Positions 52,802 through 61,897 of a stretch of DNA of 64,000 nt are shown in pieces. The stretch is from Halobellus litoreus. Lineage in GTDB: Archaea; Halobacteriota; Halobacteria; Halobacteriales; Haloferacaceae. The number at the start of each line of letters is the position of its first letter. Position 1 is the stretch's first letter. The notes beneath the pieces were generated by a model. The model was not told where the DNA came from. It made no database searches and saw only the letters and a program-made list of their open reading frames with translations. The stretch covers positions 124,001 to 188,000 of the forward strand of contig NZ_JANHAW010000002.1 in the NCBI RefSeq assembly GCF_024464595.1. The letters are read 5' to 3'. The translations under genes were made by a program, and so were the position numbers.

Positions 52802-53965
52802 TCACTCGAACCGCAGCGCGTCCCGAACGTCTCTCGCGTGCGCGAGGAGGTCGTCCCCGTCGTGCTCCGCACCATCCGTTCCGTCGCCGGTCACCGTGAC
52901 GTGGCCCATCTTCCGCAGCGGGCGCACCCGGTCCTTCCCGTACCAGTGCAGCGACGCGTCCGGGTCTTCGAGCACGGCTTCGACGTTGCCGAGCCTGGCT
53001 GGCCTGGGCTCCTCGACGGTCCCCAGGACGTTCGCCATCGCGGTCGGACAGCGCAGGCGGGTCGACCCCAGCGGCCACCCGAGCACCGCGCGGACGTGCT
53101 GTTCGAACTGGGAGGTCCGCGCGCCTTCGATAGTCCAGTGACCCGAGTTGTGCGGGCGCGGGGCGATCTCGTTGACCGAGATCTCGCCCTCGTCGGTCTC
53201 GAACAGTTCGATCCCGAAGACGCCGCGGCCCGAGAGCGTGTCGAGGACGTCGCGGGCGACCTCCTCAGCCCGGGCCAGCACCGCGTCGCTCGTGCGCGCC
53301 GGGAGCAGCGTCTCCCTGAGGATCTCCTCCTCGTGAACGTTCTCGCCGGCGGGGAACGTCCTGACTTCGCCGTCGCCCTGCACGGCGATCACCGAGAGTT
53401 CGCGCGCGAAGTCGACGAACGTCTCGGCCATCGCGGGGCCGCCGACGGCTGCCATCGCGTCTTCGGCGTCGGCGGGATCGGTCACGGGGACGTTGCCGCG
53501 GCCGTCGTAGCCGCCGGTGCGCGCCTTCAGCATCACGGAGCCGAACTCGTCGAGCGCGTCCCGGAGATCGTCGGCGTCGTCGACCCGTCGGAACGGCGGC
53601 ACCGGGACGCCCGCGTCCGCCAGCGCGCGCTTCTGGACGAGTTTGTCCTCGATCATCGAAAGGGTCGCCGGGTCGGGGTTCACCGAGAGGTCGAACTCCT
53701 CGGCGACGTCGTCCAACAGCGTGGCGTCCGCGAGTTCGATCTCGAACGTCAGCGCGTCGACCTTCGAGGCCAGTTCGCGGAACGCCTCGGGGTCGTCGAA
53801 GTCGCCGACGATCTGTTCGCAGGCGACGGGCGAGGCGGGACACTCCGGCGTGGGATCGAGGACGATCATCTCGACGCCGAGCGGGGCGGCCGCCTCGGCG
53901 AGCATCCGGCCGAGTTGGCCGCCGCCGACGACGCCGAGCGTGGGTCCGGGTACGGTGACGGTCAC
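52802..53965 (-). CDS. purK: N5-carboxyaminoimidazole ribonucleotide synthase
   Basis: The 387-residue ATP-grasp enzyme starts TLGVVGGGQLGRMLAEAA and has ATP-grasp segments such as VMLKARTGGYDGRGN and EIAPRPHNSGHWTIEG. It carboxylates AIR with ATP and bicarbonate, giving the substrate of PurE. A TATA-like element lies 26-30 bases before the start, so the transcript is probably leaderless. Confidence 0.96.
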   Translation of the reverse strand: MTVTVPGPTLGVVGGGQLGRMLAEAAAPLGVEMIVLDPTPECPASPVACEQIVGDFDDPEAFRELASKVDALTFEIELADATLLDDVAEEFDLSVNPDPATLSMIEDKLVQKRALADAGVPVPPFRRVDDADDLRDALDEFGSVMLKARTGGYDGRGNVPVTDPADAEDAMAAVGGPAMAETFVDFARELSVIAVQGDGEVRTFPAGENVHEEEILRETLLPARTSDAVLARAEEVARDVLDTLSGRGVFGIELFETDEGEISVNEIAPRPHNSGHWTIEGARTSQFEQHVRAVLGWPLGSTRLRCPTAMANVLGTVEEPRPARLGNVEAVLEDPDASLHWYGKDRVRPLRKMGHVTVTGDGTDGAEHDGDDLLAHARDVRDALRFE

Positions 53966-53990
53966 GGGCGAGGATACCCGAGGATAGCGA

Positions 53991-53996
53991 ATAAAG
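53991..53996 (-). promoter_or_regulatory. TATA-like box of purKE
   Basis: CTTTAT on the minus strand lies 26-31 bases upstream of the purK ATG, fitting leaderless transcription of the purK-purE pair. Confidence 0.45.
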
Positions 53997-54089
53997 GTTG
54001 CCGAACGCGGCGGGACGTGTACGCGGGCGTGGCTATTCGGACGGAGAGGATTCGATCGCCACCCGACGCGGTTCGACGGCCGACCTCGG

Positions 54090-56108
54090 TTATTCGCCCG
54101 CCGCCCGCGTCTCGGAGACGCGATCGGGGGCGACGCGCTCTAAGTGGTCGTTCTCGACGAAGACCACGACGCTGTCGCCCCAGAGGCGGAACTCGTGCTC
54201 GAACGCGGAGTATCCCGAGAGCTCTCGGGAGACCGCGTTGCGGTCGTAGTCCTTCGCGATCACGACCGGCGGCGGGTCCGAGAGCGTCTCGCCCATATCG
54301 GCGTCGGGAGCGGAACTGGTCACGTTCGCTCCGTAGCGTTCGAGGTACCACGGGAGCGGCAGGCGGTCGTGCCACGAGGGGCCGCCCGGTGGAGCGGTCG
54401 ACAGCGACGACTCGTTTCTGACGTAGAACACCTCGTCGTCGCCGCCCGGGGGTCTGCTGCCGACGAAGAGCACGTCCGGCCCGTCGTCGTTGGCGGCCGA
54501 TACCTGGCCGACGACCTCTATCGTCGGTTTCAGGGAGTTGTCGGGTTGGGCCCACTGCAGCACCTGCTTGTCGGCCTCGTCGGTGGAGTTGAAGTACGCC
54601 GCGTTGGCGGCGAGCGCGCCGCTCAGGGCCGCGAGAACGACGAGCGCTGCGAGGCCGACGCTAACGGCGTCGCGGGCGCGGAGCGCCTCGCGAGCGGAGT
54701 CGATCACGAACGCGACGCCGACGGCCGCCGGGACGGCCAGCGGCACCACCACGTGGATTGCAGCCCACGGAGCCTGGATGTCCGTCGCGATCGGGTAGCC
54801 GAAGAGCGACGCGACGGCCCAGTACGTCGCGAACGTGACGATCTCGCGCGGCCCGTCGCCGCGAATGCCGTACCGGTCGACGACGAGGCCGACGAGGCCG
54901 AAGGCGATGACCGCCGGCGCACCGTACACGAGCGTCTCCGCGAGGTCACCGAGGTAGGGCAGATACGGGTGGTCCTGGTGACCCCCGCCGCCCCACGTGT
55001 CGAACAGTTTCTCGCCCGCGCCGACGGTCCCGGCGTCGACGACGCCCGGGAGCTGCGCGGGGTTCGCGAGTGCGCCCCAGAGGTCCGGCCGCGGCGCGTA
55101 GAAGAACACGGTGACGACGAGGAAGAGCGCGACCGCGCCGACGCCGGTGCCGAGCACGCGAGCCAGCGAGCCCTTCGGTGTCGGGCCGTGAGCGAGGAGC
55201 CGCTCCCGAATCGAGGCGCGCCACCGCGCGAGGACGGCGCGGCCGGACTCGCCGCGGGCCCGTGCGTCGAGCAGCCGGTGGTCCGCGAGCAGCGCGCCTG
55301 CGCCGAGGAAACAGAGCACGTAGAGCAGCGCGTTCGCCTTCGTCGTGAACGCGAGTGCGAGCGCGACCGTCGCGGGGAACGCGTAGCGGAGCCGACCGGT
55401 GTCGAATCCGCGGACGACGAATCCGAGCGCGACGACCGAGAACGCGGCCACGAGGACGTCGTTGCGCATAAACCGCGAGTAGTAGACGACCAGCGGGTTC
55501 AGCGCGAGCACCGCAGCGAGCGCGACCAGTTCGGTGTCGCGGAGTCGCTCGCGGAAGAGCCACGCGGCGAGCGGGAACAGGCCGCCGACGACCGCGACCG
55601 GCAGCCGCGCCGCGAAGTCCGAGATCGGCATCAGGGCGAACAGCCAGTCGTTGACGATCGGGAGGAAGGGACCGTGGACGATCGGTCGGTACGTGTGCAC
55701 ACCCGTCTCGTGGTACCGGAGGATCCAGTAGCCGACGCGTCCCTCGTCCCAGTGGAAGATCCGGCCGCCGAGCGCGACGAGGCGAAGGACGAGCGCGACG
55801 GCGGCGAATCCGACGACGCCCAGGAGTGCGTGCCGGCGAGCGCGACCTCGGGACGGATGAGGTTTCTCCGTCGAAAGCGTGTCTTCGTCGTCGGTGCGCG
55901 ATCCCGGGGCCGGCTCTGCGGGCTCCTCGCCGGCGGCGCGTGAATCTGAAACCGAATTGGTGGGCTCCTCGCCGGCGACGCGCGCTCCGCTCGGGTCGCT
56001 ATCGCTGGAATCGTCCGCGGCGTCGGCCGTCGGGTCGGCGTCGGGAGGGTCGGCAGCGCCGGGGTCGGGGGCCCCGTCTGTCTCACGCGGGCCCTCGTCA
56101 GGGCTCAT
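54090..56108 (-). CDS. Agl23-like flippase-associated membrane protein (TIGR03663 type)
   Basis: The 672-residue protein has a ~90-residue acidic, disordered cytoplasmic head, then about eleven helices in the GT-C/PMT style and an extracytoplasmic C-terminal domain. The first luminal loop has HWDEGRVGYW and YRPIVHGPFLPIVNDW, typical of this family. Haloarchaeal members are linked to dolichol-phosphate sugar flipping or transfer in N-glycosylation. The head repeats a RxAGEEP unit twice. Confidence 0.88.
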   Translation of the reverse strand: MSPDEGPRETDGAPDPGAADPPDADPTADAADDSSDSDPSGARVAGEEPTNSVSDSRAAGEEPAEPAPGSRTDDEDTLSTEKPHPSRGRARRHALLGVVGFAAVALVLRLVALGGRIFHWDEGRVGYWILRYHETGVHTYRPIVHGPFLPIVNDWLFALMPISDFAARLPVAVVGGLFPLAAWLFRERLRDTELVALAAVLALNPLVVYYSRFMRNDVLVAAFSVVALGFVVRGFDTGRLRYAFPATVALALAFTTKANALLYVLCFLGAGALLADHRLLDARARGESGRAVLARWRASIRERLLAHGPTPKGSLARVLGTGVGAVALFLVVTVFFYAPRPDLWGALANPAQLPGVVDAGTVGAGEKLFDTWGGGGHQDHPYLPYLGDLAETLVYGAPAVIAFGLVGLVVDRYGIRGDGPREIVTFATYWAVASLFGYPIATDIQAPWAAIHVVVPLAVPAAVGVAFVIDSAREALRARDAVSVGLAALVVLAALSGALAANAAYFNSTDEADKQVLQWAQPDNSLKPTIEVVGQVSAANDDGPDVLFVGSRPPGGDDEVFYVRNESSLSTAPPGGPSWHDRLPLPWYLERYGANVTSSAPDADMGETLSDPPPVVIAKDYDRNAVSRELSGYSAFEHEFRLWGDSVVVFVENDHLERVAPDRVSETRAAGE

Positions 56109-56218
56109 TGGTGCTTTGTGTCCGCCAGGTGGTTACAACTCTTGTGTTTATCGACGAGGGGACCTCGTGCTGCCGCCGATCGTGTTGGGGAGCGGATATT
56201 TTATGCTTCGCCGCAGTG

Positions 56219-56232
56219 CCCCGTCGACGGGG
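56219..56232. promoter_or_regulatory. CCCCGTCGACGGGG palindrome upstream of ribH
   Basis: A perfect 14-base palindrome lies 45-58 bases before the ribH start, about 12 bases after an AT-rich TATTTTATG element. It may be an operator for riboflavin-gene control; no known regulator motif is claimed. Confidence 0.35.
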
Positions 56233-56276
56233 GGCGTGCCGATACCTCTTTGACGCCGCCGCGGAACGGCTTCGGT

Positions 56277-56681
56277 ATGGTAACGCTCGGATTAGTGGTG
56301 GCCGAATTCAACGCCTCGGTCACCGAACGGATGGCGTCGGCCGCGCGGGAGGCCGCCGCCGAACTGGACATCGAAATCGCAGCGGAACTGTCTGTCCCCG
56401 GCGCGTACGACTCGCCGCTGGCGGCCGACCGACTGGCACGACGGAGCGACGTCGACGCCGTCGCGGTCGTCGGCGCGATCGTCACGGGCGACACGGATCA
56501 CGACCGCGTCATCGCCGACGCGACGGCGAAATCGCTCACCGAGGTCAGTCTCGATCGGGACGTTCCGGTGACGTTCGGCGTCTCAGGGCCGGGACAGAGC
56601 GGGGCCGAGGCGAGAGAGCGCATCGACAAAGGTGCGGAAGCGGTAAACGCCGCGGTCGATATGGTGGAGACGTTGGCATGA
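56277..56681 (+). CDS. ribH: 6,7-dimethyl-8-ribityllumazine synthase
   Basis: From ATG 56277 the product has 134 residues. Lumazine synthase motifs are visible: VAEFNASVTERM, ELSVPGAYDSPLAADRLA, VGAIVTGDTDHD with the catalytic histidine, and PVTFGVSG. It condenses the ribitylamino-pyrimidine with dihydroxybutanone phosphate in riboflavin synthesis. The stop overlaps the next gene by four bases. Confidence 0.95.
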   Translation: MVTLGLVVAEFNASVTERMASAAREAAAELDIEIAAELSVPGAYDSPLAADRLARRSDVDAVAVVGAIVTGDTDHDRVIADATAKSLTEVSLDRDVPVTFGVSGPGQSGAEARERIDKGAEAVNAAVDMVETLA

Positions 56682-57826
56682 GTTTCGACTTCGCAGCCCG
56701 CGTCGAACGGGTGGAACCGAGCGCGACGCTGGCAATCAGCAACAAGGCGAGCGAACTGGAGGCGGAGGGCGTCGACGTCGTCGACCTCTCGGTCGGCGAA
56801 CCCGACTTCCCGACGCCGGAGAACATCGTCGAGGCCGGACAGGACGCAATGGACGCCGGACACACCGGCTACACGTCCTCGAACGGAATCCCGGCGCTTC
56901 GCGAGGCGATCGCGAGCAAACTCCGCGACGACGGTATCGACGCCGCGAGCGAGGAAGTGATCGTCACCCCCGGCGGCAAGCAGGCGCTCTTCGAGACCTT
57001 CCAGACGCTGATCGACGACGGCGACGAGGTCGTCCTCCTCGATCCCGCGTGGGTCTCCTACGAGGCGATGGCGAAGCTCTCGGGCGGTTCGCTGAACCGC
57101 GTCGACCTCGCGCCCTACGACTTCCAGCTGGAGCCCGCTCTCGACGACCTTGCGGAAGCAGTCTCCGAGGACACCGAACTGCTCGTCGTCAACTCCCCGT
57201 CGAACCCGACGGGCGCGGTCTACTCGGACGAAGCCCTCGAAGGCGTCCGCGATCTAGCCGTCGAGCACGATATCACCGTCATCTCCGACGAGATCTACCA
57301 GCAGATCACCTACGGCGTCGAGCCGACGAGCCTCGCGACGCTCGACGGGATGGCCGAGCGAACGGTCACGATCAACGGCTTCTCGAAGGCGTACTCGATG
57401 ACCGGCTGGCGGCTCGGCTACCTCCACGCCCCCGAGTCGCTGGTCTCGCAGGCGGCGAAACTGCACTCGCACTCGGTCTCCTGCGCCGTGAACTTCGTCC
57501 AGCACGCCGGCCTCGAAGCCATCCAGAACACCGACGAGGCCGTGGTCGAGATGCGGGACGCGTTCCGCGAGCGCCGCGATATGCTCGCGGACCTCTTCGA
57601 GGAGCACGGCGTCGACGTTCCGGTCGGCGACGGCGCGTTCTACATGATGCTTCCGGTCGCTGACGACGATCAGGAGTGGTGCGCCGGCGCGATCGAGGAC
57701 GCCCACGTCGCGACCGTCCCCGGCTCGGCGTTCGGCTCGCCCGGCTACGCCCGGATCTCCTACGCCGCGAGCGAGGAGCGGCTCCGCGAGGCGGTCGACC
57801 GGCTCGCCGAGCACGACTACATCTGA
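56678..57826 (+). CDS. Aspartate aminotransferase-like PLP enzyme
   Basis: From ATG 56678 the protein has 382 residues of fold type I, class I. The cofactor lysine is in TINGFSKAYSMTGWRLGY; the NSPSNPTG and SDEIYQ motifs and the arginine in GYARISYA for the alpha-carboxylate are intact. It likely transaminates aspartate or a similar acid with 2-oxoglutarate. Translation is coupled to ribH by ATGA, an uncommon pairing with riboflavin synthesis. Confidence 0.94.
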   Translation: MSFDFAARVERVEPSATLAISNKASELEAEGVDVVDLSVGEPDFPTPENIVEAGQDAMDAGHTGYTSSNGIPALREAIASKLRDDGIDAASEEVIVTPGGKQALFETFQTLIDDGDEVVLLDPAWVSYEAMAKLSGGSLNRVDLAPYDFQLEPALDDLAEAVSEDTELLVVNSPSNPTGAVYSDEALEGVRDLAVEHDITVISDEIYQQITYGVEPTSLATLDGMAERTVTINGFSKAYSMTGWRLGYLHAPESLVSQAAKLHSHSVSCAVNFVQHAGLEAIQNTDEAVVEMRDAFRERRDMLADLFEEHGVDVPVGDGAFYMMLPVADDDQEWCAGAIEDAHVATVPGSAFGSPGYARISYAASEERLREAVDRLAEHDYI

Positions 57827-57876
57827 GCGGCTGACCGCGCCGCTGTGCGCGGCTACATCTGAATCGGTCGACCGCG
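57816..57876 (+). repeat. Imperfect tandem duplication at the aminotransferase 3' end
   Basis: The segment CTACATCTGAGCGG plus CTGACCGCG, which contains the last codons and stop of the aminotransferase, is followed 35 bases later by CTACATCTGAATCGG plus TCGACCGCG. The copies match over about 24 bases with a few changes. It looks like a small duplication event outside the coding sequence. Confidence 0.6.
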
Positions 57877-57967
57877 TCGCCACGGAGGGCTCCGTCCGAG
57901 AGCCGTCGACGGCGACGCATCGAACCGACGGAAACCTATTTCGTCCGGGCACGCGCAGGCCCAGTCG

Positions 57968-59344
57968 TTGCGCCTCCCACGTCGCGAACGCGTCCGCTCG
58001 GTCGGGAACCGAACGCTCGACCTCGGGTGGCCCGTCGCCGTCCAGCAGACGCTCAACACGTTGATGCGGACGGTCGACATCCTCGTCACCGGCTTCTTCT
58101 CCCCGGTCGCCGTCGCGGCGATCGGACTCGCGGACCTCTACTCGCGGATCCCGCTCCGGATCGGAATGGGCCTCGGCAGCGGGGCGATCTCCCTGTCCAG
58201 TCAGGAGACGGGCCGGGGATCGAGCGACACCCGCGATCGGGCCATCACCCAGGCGCTCCTCATCGGCCTCCTCTGTGGAATCCCGCTCATCGCCGTCGGC
58301 CTACTGTTCAGCGAGGCGCTGATCGGCCTGCTCGGCGCCAACGCCGCCGTCGCGCGGGAGGGCGGCCGCTATCTGGCGATCGTCTTCGCCGCCGCGCCGA
58401 TGCGGATCGTCGGCTTCGTCGGCGCGCGGGCGCTGCAGGGAACCGGCGACACCCGCACGCCGATGGTGATCAACGGCGGGGCGACCGGACTGAACATCCT
58501 GCTCTCGATCGCGCTGGGACTGGGCGTCGCGGGCGCGCCCCGACTCGGAATCGTCGGCGTCGGCATCGCAACGGCGGTCGGTCGGACCGTCGAGGCGGTG
58601 CTCGTCGTCGTCGTGCTTCTCAGCGACCGCACGTCGCTGTCGCTCGCCCGACCGCGGGGGCTGCTCCTCACCCGGCAGTTGCTCGAAGTGAGCGTCCCCG
58701 ACATCGTCGGGGGGCTGGGCACCGAAGTCGCGAACTTCCCGTTCAACTCGCTCGTGTTGCTGTTCGGCACCGAGGCGAACGCCGCCTACCACATCGGAAA
58801 GCGGATCTACCAGCAGTTCATGGCGCCGCTGTTCCGGGCGTTCCGGACCGTTTCGAGCATCCTGGTCGGGCAGGAGTTGGGAGCCGGGCAGCCGGACGAC
58901 GCGCGCTCCACTGCCGGCGTCGTCGCCGGCATCAGTCTCACTACCCTGGGAGCCATCGGCGTCTTGCTCTTCGTCGCGGCCGAGCCGCTGGCGACGCTCT
59001 TCACCCGCGACGCGACAACGATCGGATTCGCGACCGAGTTCAACCGCGCGTTCGCCGTCGCGATGGTCTTCATCGGGATCTACTTCCCCCTCTCGGGCGC
59101 GCTGAAGGGTGCGGGCGACACGCGAACGCCGTTTTACGCCGGCATCGTCGGTTCGTACGTGTTTCTCATAGGGGCGTCGTACCTGCTCGCGGTCGTCCTC
59201 GACTTCGGGCTCACGGGCGTGTACGTCGGCATCGTCCTCTCGTACGTCTCGCGGGCCGCTATCGTCGGCGTCGCGATCCGGAGCGACGAGTGGACGGAAC
59301 TGGCCGCGCGGATGATCGCCGGCCGGGAGTCGGCGGAGGAGTAG
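57968..59344 (+). CDS. MATE-family efflux transporter
   Basis: The frame from TTG 57968 gives 458 residues and twelve helices. MATE segments are present: SLSSQETGRGSSDTRDRA, GTGDTRTPMVINGG, GQELGAGQPDDARSTAG and GAGDTRTPFYAG. No ATG precedes the conserved first helix, so a TTG or another weak start must be used; the exact start is uncertain. It exports drugs or metabolites against sodium or proton entry. Confidence 0.9.
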   Translation: MRLPRRERVRSVGNRTLDLGWPVAVQQTLNTLMRTVDILVTGFFSPVAVAAIGLADLYSRIPLRIGMGLGSGAISLSSQETGRGSSDTRDRAITQALLIGLLCGIPLIAVGLLFSEALIGLLGANAAVAREGGRYLAIVFAAAPMRIVGFVGARALQGTGDTRTPMVINGGATGLNILLSIALGLGVAGAPRLGIVGVGIATAVGRTVEAVLVVVVLLSDRTSLSLARPRGLLLTRQLLEVSVPDIVGGLGTEVANFPFNSLVLLFGTEANAAYHIGKRIYQQFMAPLFRAFRTVSSILVGQELGAGQPDDARSTAGVVAGISLTTLGAIGVLLFVAAEPLATLFTRDATTIGFATEFNRAFAVAMVFIGIYFPLSGALKGAGDTRTPFYAGIVGSYVFLIGASYLLAVVLDFGLTGVYVGIVLSYVSRAAIVGVAIRSDEWTELAARMIAGRESAEE

Positions 59345-59372
59345 AACGCTCGGCCGGTCGGGACTGGCCTCG

Positions 59373-61055
59373 TCAGTCCGCGGCGGTGGACGTCGCGCCC
59401 GCTCCGACGTCGGGGACGACGCCGTCTTCGGTCCATCCGCGGGCCGCGTAGTAGTCGTCGAGCGCCGCTTCGAAGCCCTCGACCTCGTACGGGAGCCGAT
59501 CGTCCGCCCGGTCGAAACCGCGTTGGTTGTTGAAGTGCCGCTCCAGTTCGACGACTCGCGAACCGACGTCGAGGAGGGCATCGTAGTCCGCGTCGAACAG
59601 CGCCTCGAAGCGGTCCGGCGTTATGAAGTCACGCGAGAACCGGCAGACGACCCCGCAGTCCTCTACCGCGCGCGTGTTCTCCAGTTCGACGAGTTTCTCG
59701 GCCTTCGCCGCGTCGAGACCCTCGGGGTCGAACGACTCCTGGCGGGGGACGAGCGGGTACTCGTAGGCGTAGAAGGTCGCGTACATATGGTCCGCACCGC
59801 GGTTGGCAGTCGCGAACGAGAGTCCCTGGCCGTTCAGCGCACGGCCGTCGTGCGCGGGGAACTCGAGTCCCTTGACGGTCCAGTTCTCGACCCCGAGTTC
59901 CTCGTGTGCGCGGTCGATCCCCTCCGCGAGCGTGTCGCCGACGCCCTCGCGCGCGGCGATCTTTTCGACGGTCTCGCGGACGAGGGCCGCGTCACCGAAG
60001 GCGTCCTCGCTGGCGAGGTAGCCGGCGACGGTGTCGCCGCAGGAGATCACGTCCAATCCGAGTCGGTCACACAGTTCGTTCGACCGCATCACGTCGACGA
60101 TGTCGTCGACACCGCAGTTGCTGCCGAAGGACATCACCGTCTCGAACTCCGGGCCCTCCGTCTCGACGCCCGTGGCCTCGTCGCGGGTCGGGAGTTTGCA
60201 GGCGAACGCACACTGCGAGCAGGTCCCCTTCTTGTACTTTTTCTCCTCGACGCGGTCGCCGTTGATCCCCTCGGCACCCTCGAAGGACTGCTCGGCGAAG
60301 TAATAGGAGGGGAGGGCGTCGACCTCGTTGGCGAGGTCCGTCACCGACGTCGTCCCCTGTCGCTTCATAATGTGGTCGTCGGTCGCGGCCTCCCGGTGGA
60401 CCTCCATCTGGACCGACGGGATCTCGACGCCCGGGTCGGCGTCGCCCTCGAACGTGAGGAGTTTGACGTTCTTCGCCCCCAACACCGCGCCGAGACCGCC
60501 GCGACCGAACGCGCGCGACTCGCTGGTCATAATCGACGCGAACCGGACCCGGTTCTCTCCCGCGGGGCCAATACAGGCCGTGTGTTCCGGTTCGAGTCCG
60601 TGTTCGTCGGCGGCGTAGGCGACGACCTCGGGGACCTCCGCCGCCGCCAGTTCCGGCACGTCCTCGAACTCGACGCCGTCCTCGCGGACGTGGACCGCCA
60701 GGAGTTCGTCGCTCTCGCCGGTCACTTCCACCGCCGCCTGCCCCGCGCCGACGAAGTTCCGCGAGAGGAAGCCGCCGGCGTTCGACGAGAAGAGCCCGTC
60801 GGTCAGCGGCGACACGCCCGTACAGTTCATCCGACCGGTGAACGACATCCGCGACGCCTGCATCGGGCCGGTCGTGAAAAACAGGCTGTTCTCGGGGCCG
60901 AACGGGTCCGCGTCGAACGGGATTCGGTCGTGTGCGAGCGCCGTCGCGACCCCCCGACCGCCGATGTACTCGGCGAGCGTCTCCTCGATCGGTTCGGTCG
61001 CGGTCTCGCGGGCGCCCACGTCGATCGTACGGAGCGGTCCCTGCGTGTGCAACAT
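59373..61055 (-). CDS. Aldehyde:ferredoxin oxidoreductase-family tungstoenzyme
   Basis: From ATG 61055 the protein has 560 residues. The N-terminal pterin-binding domain (LAEYIGGRGVATALAHD, GPMQASRMSFTGRMNCTGVSP) and the [4Fe-4S] ligands CSQCAFAC with a distal Cys in EDCGVVCRF are intact. AOR-family enzymes oxidise aldehydes to acids (or reduce acids) with ferredoxin, using a tungsten bis-pterin cofactor. The substrate is unknown. A TATA element and a shared octamer lie just upstream; a cyclase-family gene precedes it. Confidence 0.93.
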   Translation of the reverse strand: MLHTQGPLRTIDVGARETATEPIEETLAEYIGGRGVATALAHDRIPFDADPFGPENSLFFTTGPMQASRMSFTGRMNCTGVSPLTDGLFSSNAGGFLSRNFVGAGQAAVEVTGESDELLAVHVREDGVEFEDVPELAAAEVPEVVAYAADEHGLEPEHTACIGPAGENRVRFASIMTSESRAFGRGGLGAVLGAKNVKLLTFEGDADPGVEIPSVQMEVHREAATDDHIMKRQGTTSVTDLANEVDALPSYYFAEQSFEGAEGINGDRVEEKKYKKGTCSQCAFACKLPTRDEATGVETEGPEFETVMSFGSNCGVDDIVDVMRSNELCDRLGLDVISCGDTVAGYLASEDAFGDAALVRETVEKIAAREGVGDTLAEGIDRAHEELGVENWTVKGLEFPAHDGRALNGQGLSFATANRGADHMYATFYAYEYPLVPRQESFDPEGLDAAKAEKLVELENTRAVEDCGVVCRFSRDFITPDRFEALFDADYDALLDVGSRVVELERHFNNQRGFDRADDRLPYEVEGFEAALDDYYAARGWTEDGVVPDVGAGATSTAAD

Positions 61056-61078
61056 ACGAAATTCAACTCGGGGCTCGG

Positions 61079-61087
61079 TAATAAAAT
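61079..61087 (-). promoter_or_regulatory. TATA element of the AOR gene
   Basis: ATTTTATTA on the minus strand lies 24-32 bases before the AOR start, as in leaderless transcripts. It adjoins the octamer TGGTGGCA at 61087-61094. Confidence 0.5.
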
Positions 61088-61094
61088 GGTGGCA
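61087..61094. promoter_or_regulatory. Octamer TGGTGGCA, copy 1
   Basis: TGGTGGCA sits immediately upstream of the AOR TATA element. Its reverse complement TGCCACCA recurs at the equivalent place before the cyclase gene (61786-61793), suggesting one regulator for both. Confidence 0.4.
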
Positions 61095-61110
61095 TAGATA
61101 TGCCGGCTTT

Positions 61111-61743
61111 TCAGACCACACCGACGGCCCTGACGGGAGCGCCGTCGCCGCCGAGCGCCAGGGGGTAGGCCCGGAGTTCGAAGCGGTCCTCGACCGCGCC
61201 GAGGCCGGTGAGGTTCTCCAGGACGAGGCAGTCGGCTTCGAGCAGCGCGTGGTGGGCGAGGAACCCCTCCGGTTCGTCGCCGTCGGCTGCCGGCGTCGGC
61301 GTCGGATCGGGGTTCAGCGTGTCGGAGGCGACGGCCAGCCCCTGATCGGCACACCGCTTCGCGGCCGCCGGCGAGAGGTAGGGGTGGTCGAGATAGCGAT
61401 CGGAGCCCCAGTGGGCGTCCCAGCCGGTCCAGAGCACCAGACACTCCGCATCGGTCGTGGGAACGCGCTCCGCGGGGATTGCCTCGCGCGCGCCGAGGTC
61501 ACGACAGTCGACGCGGACCGCGTCGAAGGCGAATCGGTCGAGCTGATAGTCGTCGAGCGTCTTCCCCTCCGGGACGACGTGCGACGGGGCATCGACGTGC
61601 GTTCCCGTGTGGCTGCCCAGATCGACGGCCGAGACGCGATAGCCGTCGGCGTCGTGCGACGCGTGAGCGCGCACCGTCACGTCCGGGTCCCCCGGATACG
61701 TCTGCATTCCCGTCTCGATCGGATGGGTGAGATCTGCGTGCAT
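61111..61743 (-). CDS. Cyclase-family metal-dependent hydrolase
   Basis: From ATG 61743 the protein has 210 residues of the cyclase/kynurenine-formamidase-like family. The zinc-binding motif HTGTHVDAPSH (residues ~44-54) is complete, and an early DLTHPIETGMQTYPGDP is typical. Family members hydrolyse amides, lactones or isatin-like rings. It is upstream of the AOR gene with a separate promoter, so a shared pathway for an aldehyde/acid or cyclic substrate is inferred. Confidence 0.9.
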   Translation of the reverse strand: MHADLTHPIETGMQTYPGDPDVTVRAHASHDADGYRVSAVDLGSHTGTHVDAPSHVVPEGKTLDDYQLDRFAFDAVRVDCRDLGAREAIPAERVPTTDAECLVLWTGWDAHWGSDRYLDHPYLSPAAAKRCADQGLAVASDTLNPDPTPTPAADGDEPEGFLAHHALLEADCLVLENLTGLGAVEDRFELRAYPLALGGDGAPVRAVGVV

Positions 61744-61785
61744 ACGAGTCGCGGTTCGTGCTTCGGGTACGTAAGCCATGCCACT

Positions 61786-61793
61786 TGCCACCA
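61786..61793. promoter_or_regulatory. Octamer TGCCACCA, copy 2
   Basis: This copy directly adjoins the AT-rich TATA region (61795-61806) of the divergent cyclase and symporter genes. On the cyclase strand it reads TGGTGGCA downstream of the TATA box, where a bound repressor would block transcription. Confidence 0.4.
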
Positions 61794-61797
61794 CAAT

Positions 61798-61803
61798 TTT
61801 TAT
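61798..61803 (-). promoter_or_regulatory. TATA box of the cyclase gene
   Basis: TATAAA on the minus strand lies about 55-60 bases before the cyclase start. It may also belong to the promoter of the divergent symporter. Confidence 0.45.
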
Positions 61804-61833
61804 ATGTGTCGTCTCACTCTGCTTCTCTTGATA

Positions 61834-61849
61834 TGGTAATACATTACCA
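61834..61849. promoter_or_regulatory. TGGTAAT-AC-ATTACCA inverted repeat before the symporter
   Basis: A perfect 7-base-arm inverted repeat lies 49-64 bases before the symporter start, flanked by a further ATA..CCATA symmetry. It is the most symmetrical element in the divergent region and a strong operator candidate. Confidence 0.5.
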
Positions 61850-61897
61850 CCATAGGTGTCGGACGGGCGATCGATTCTCCGGTCGGGGTGATCGGAC

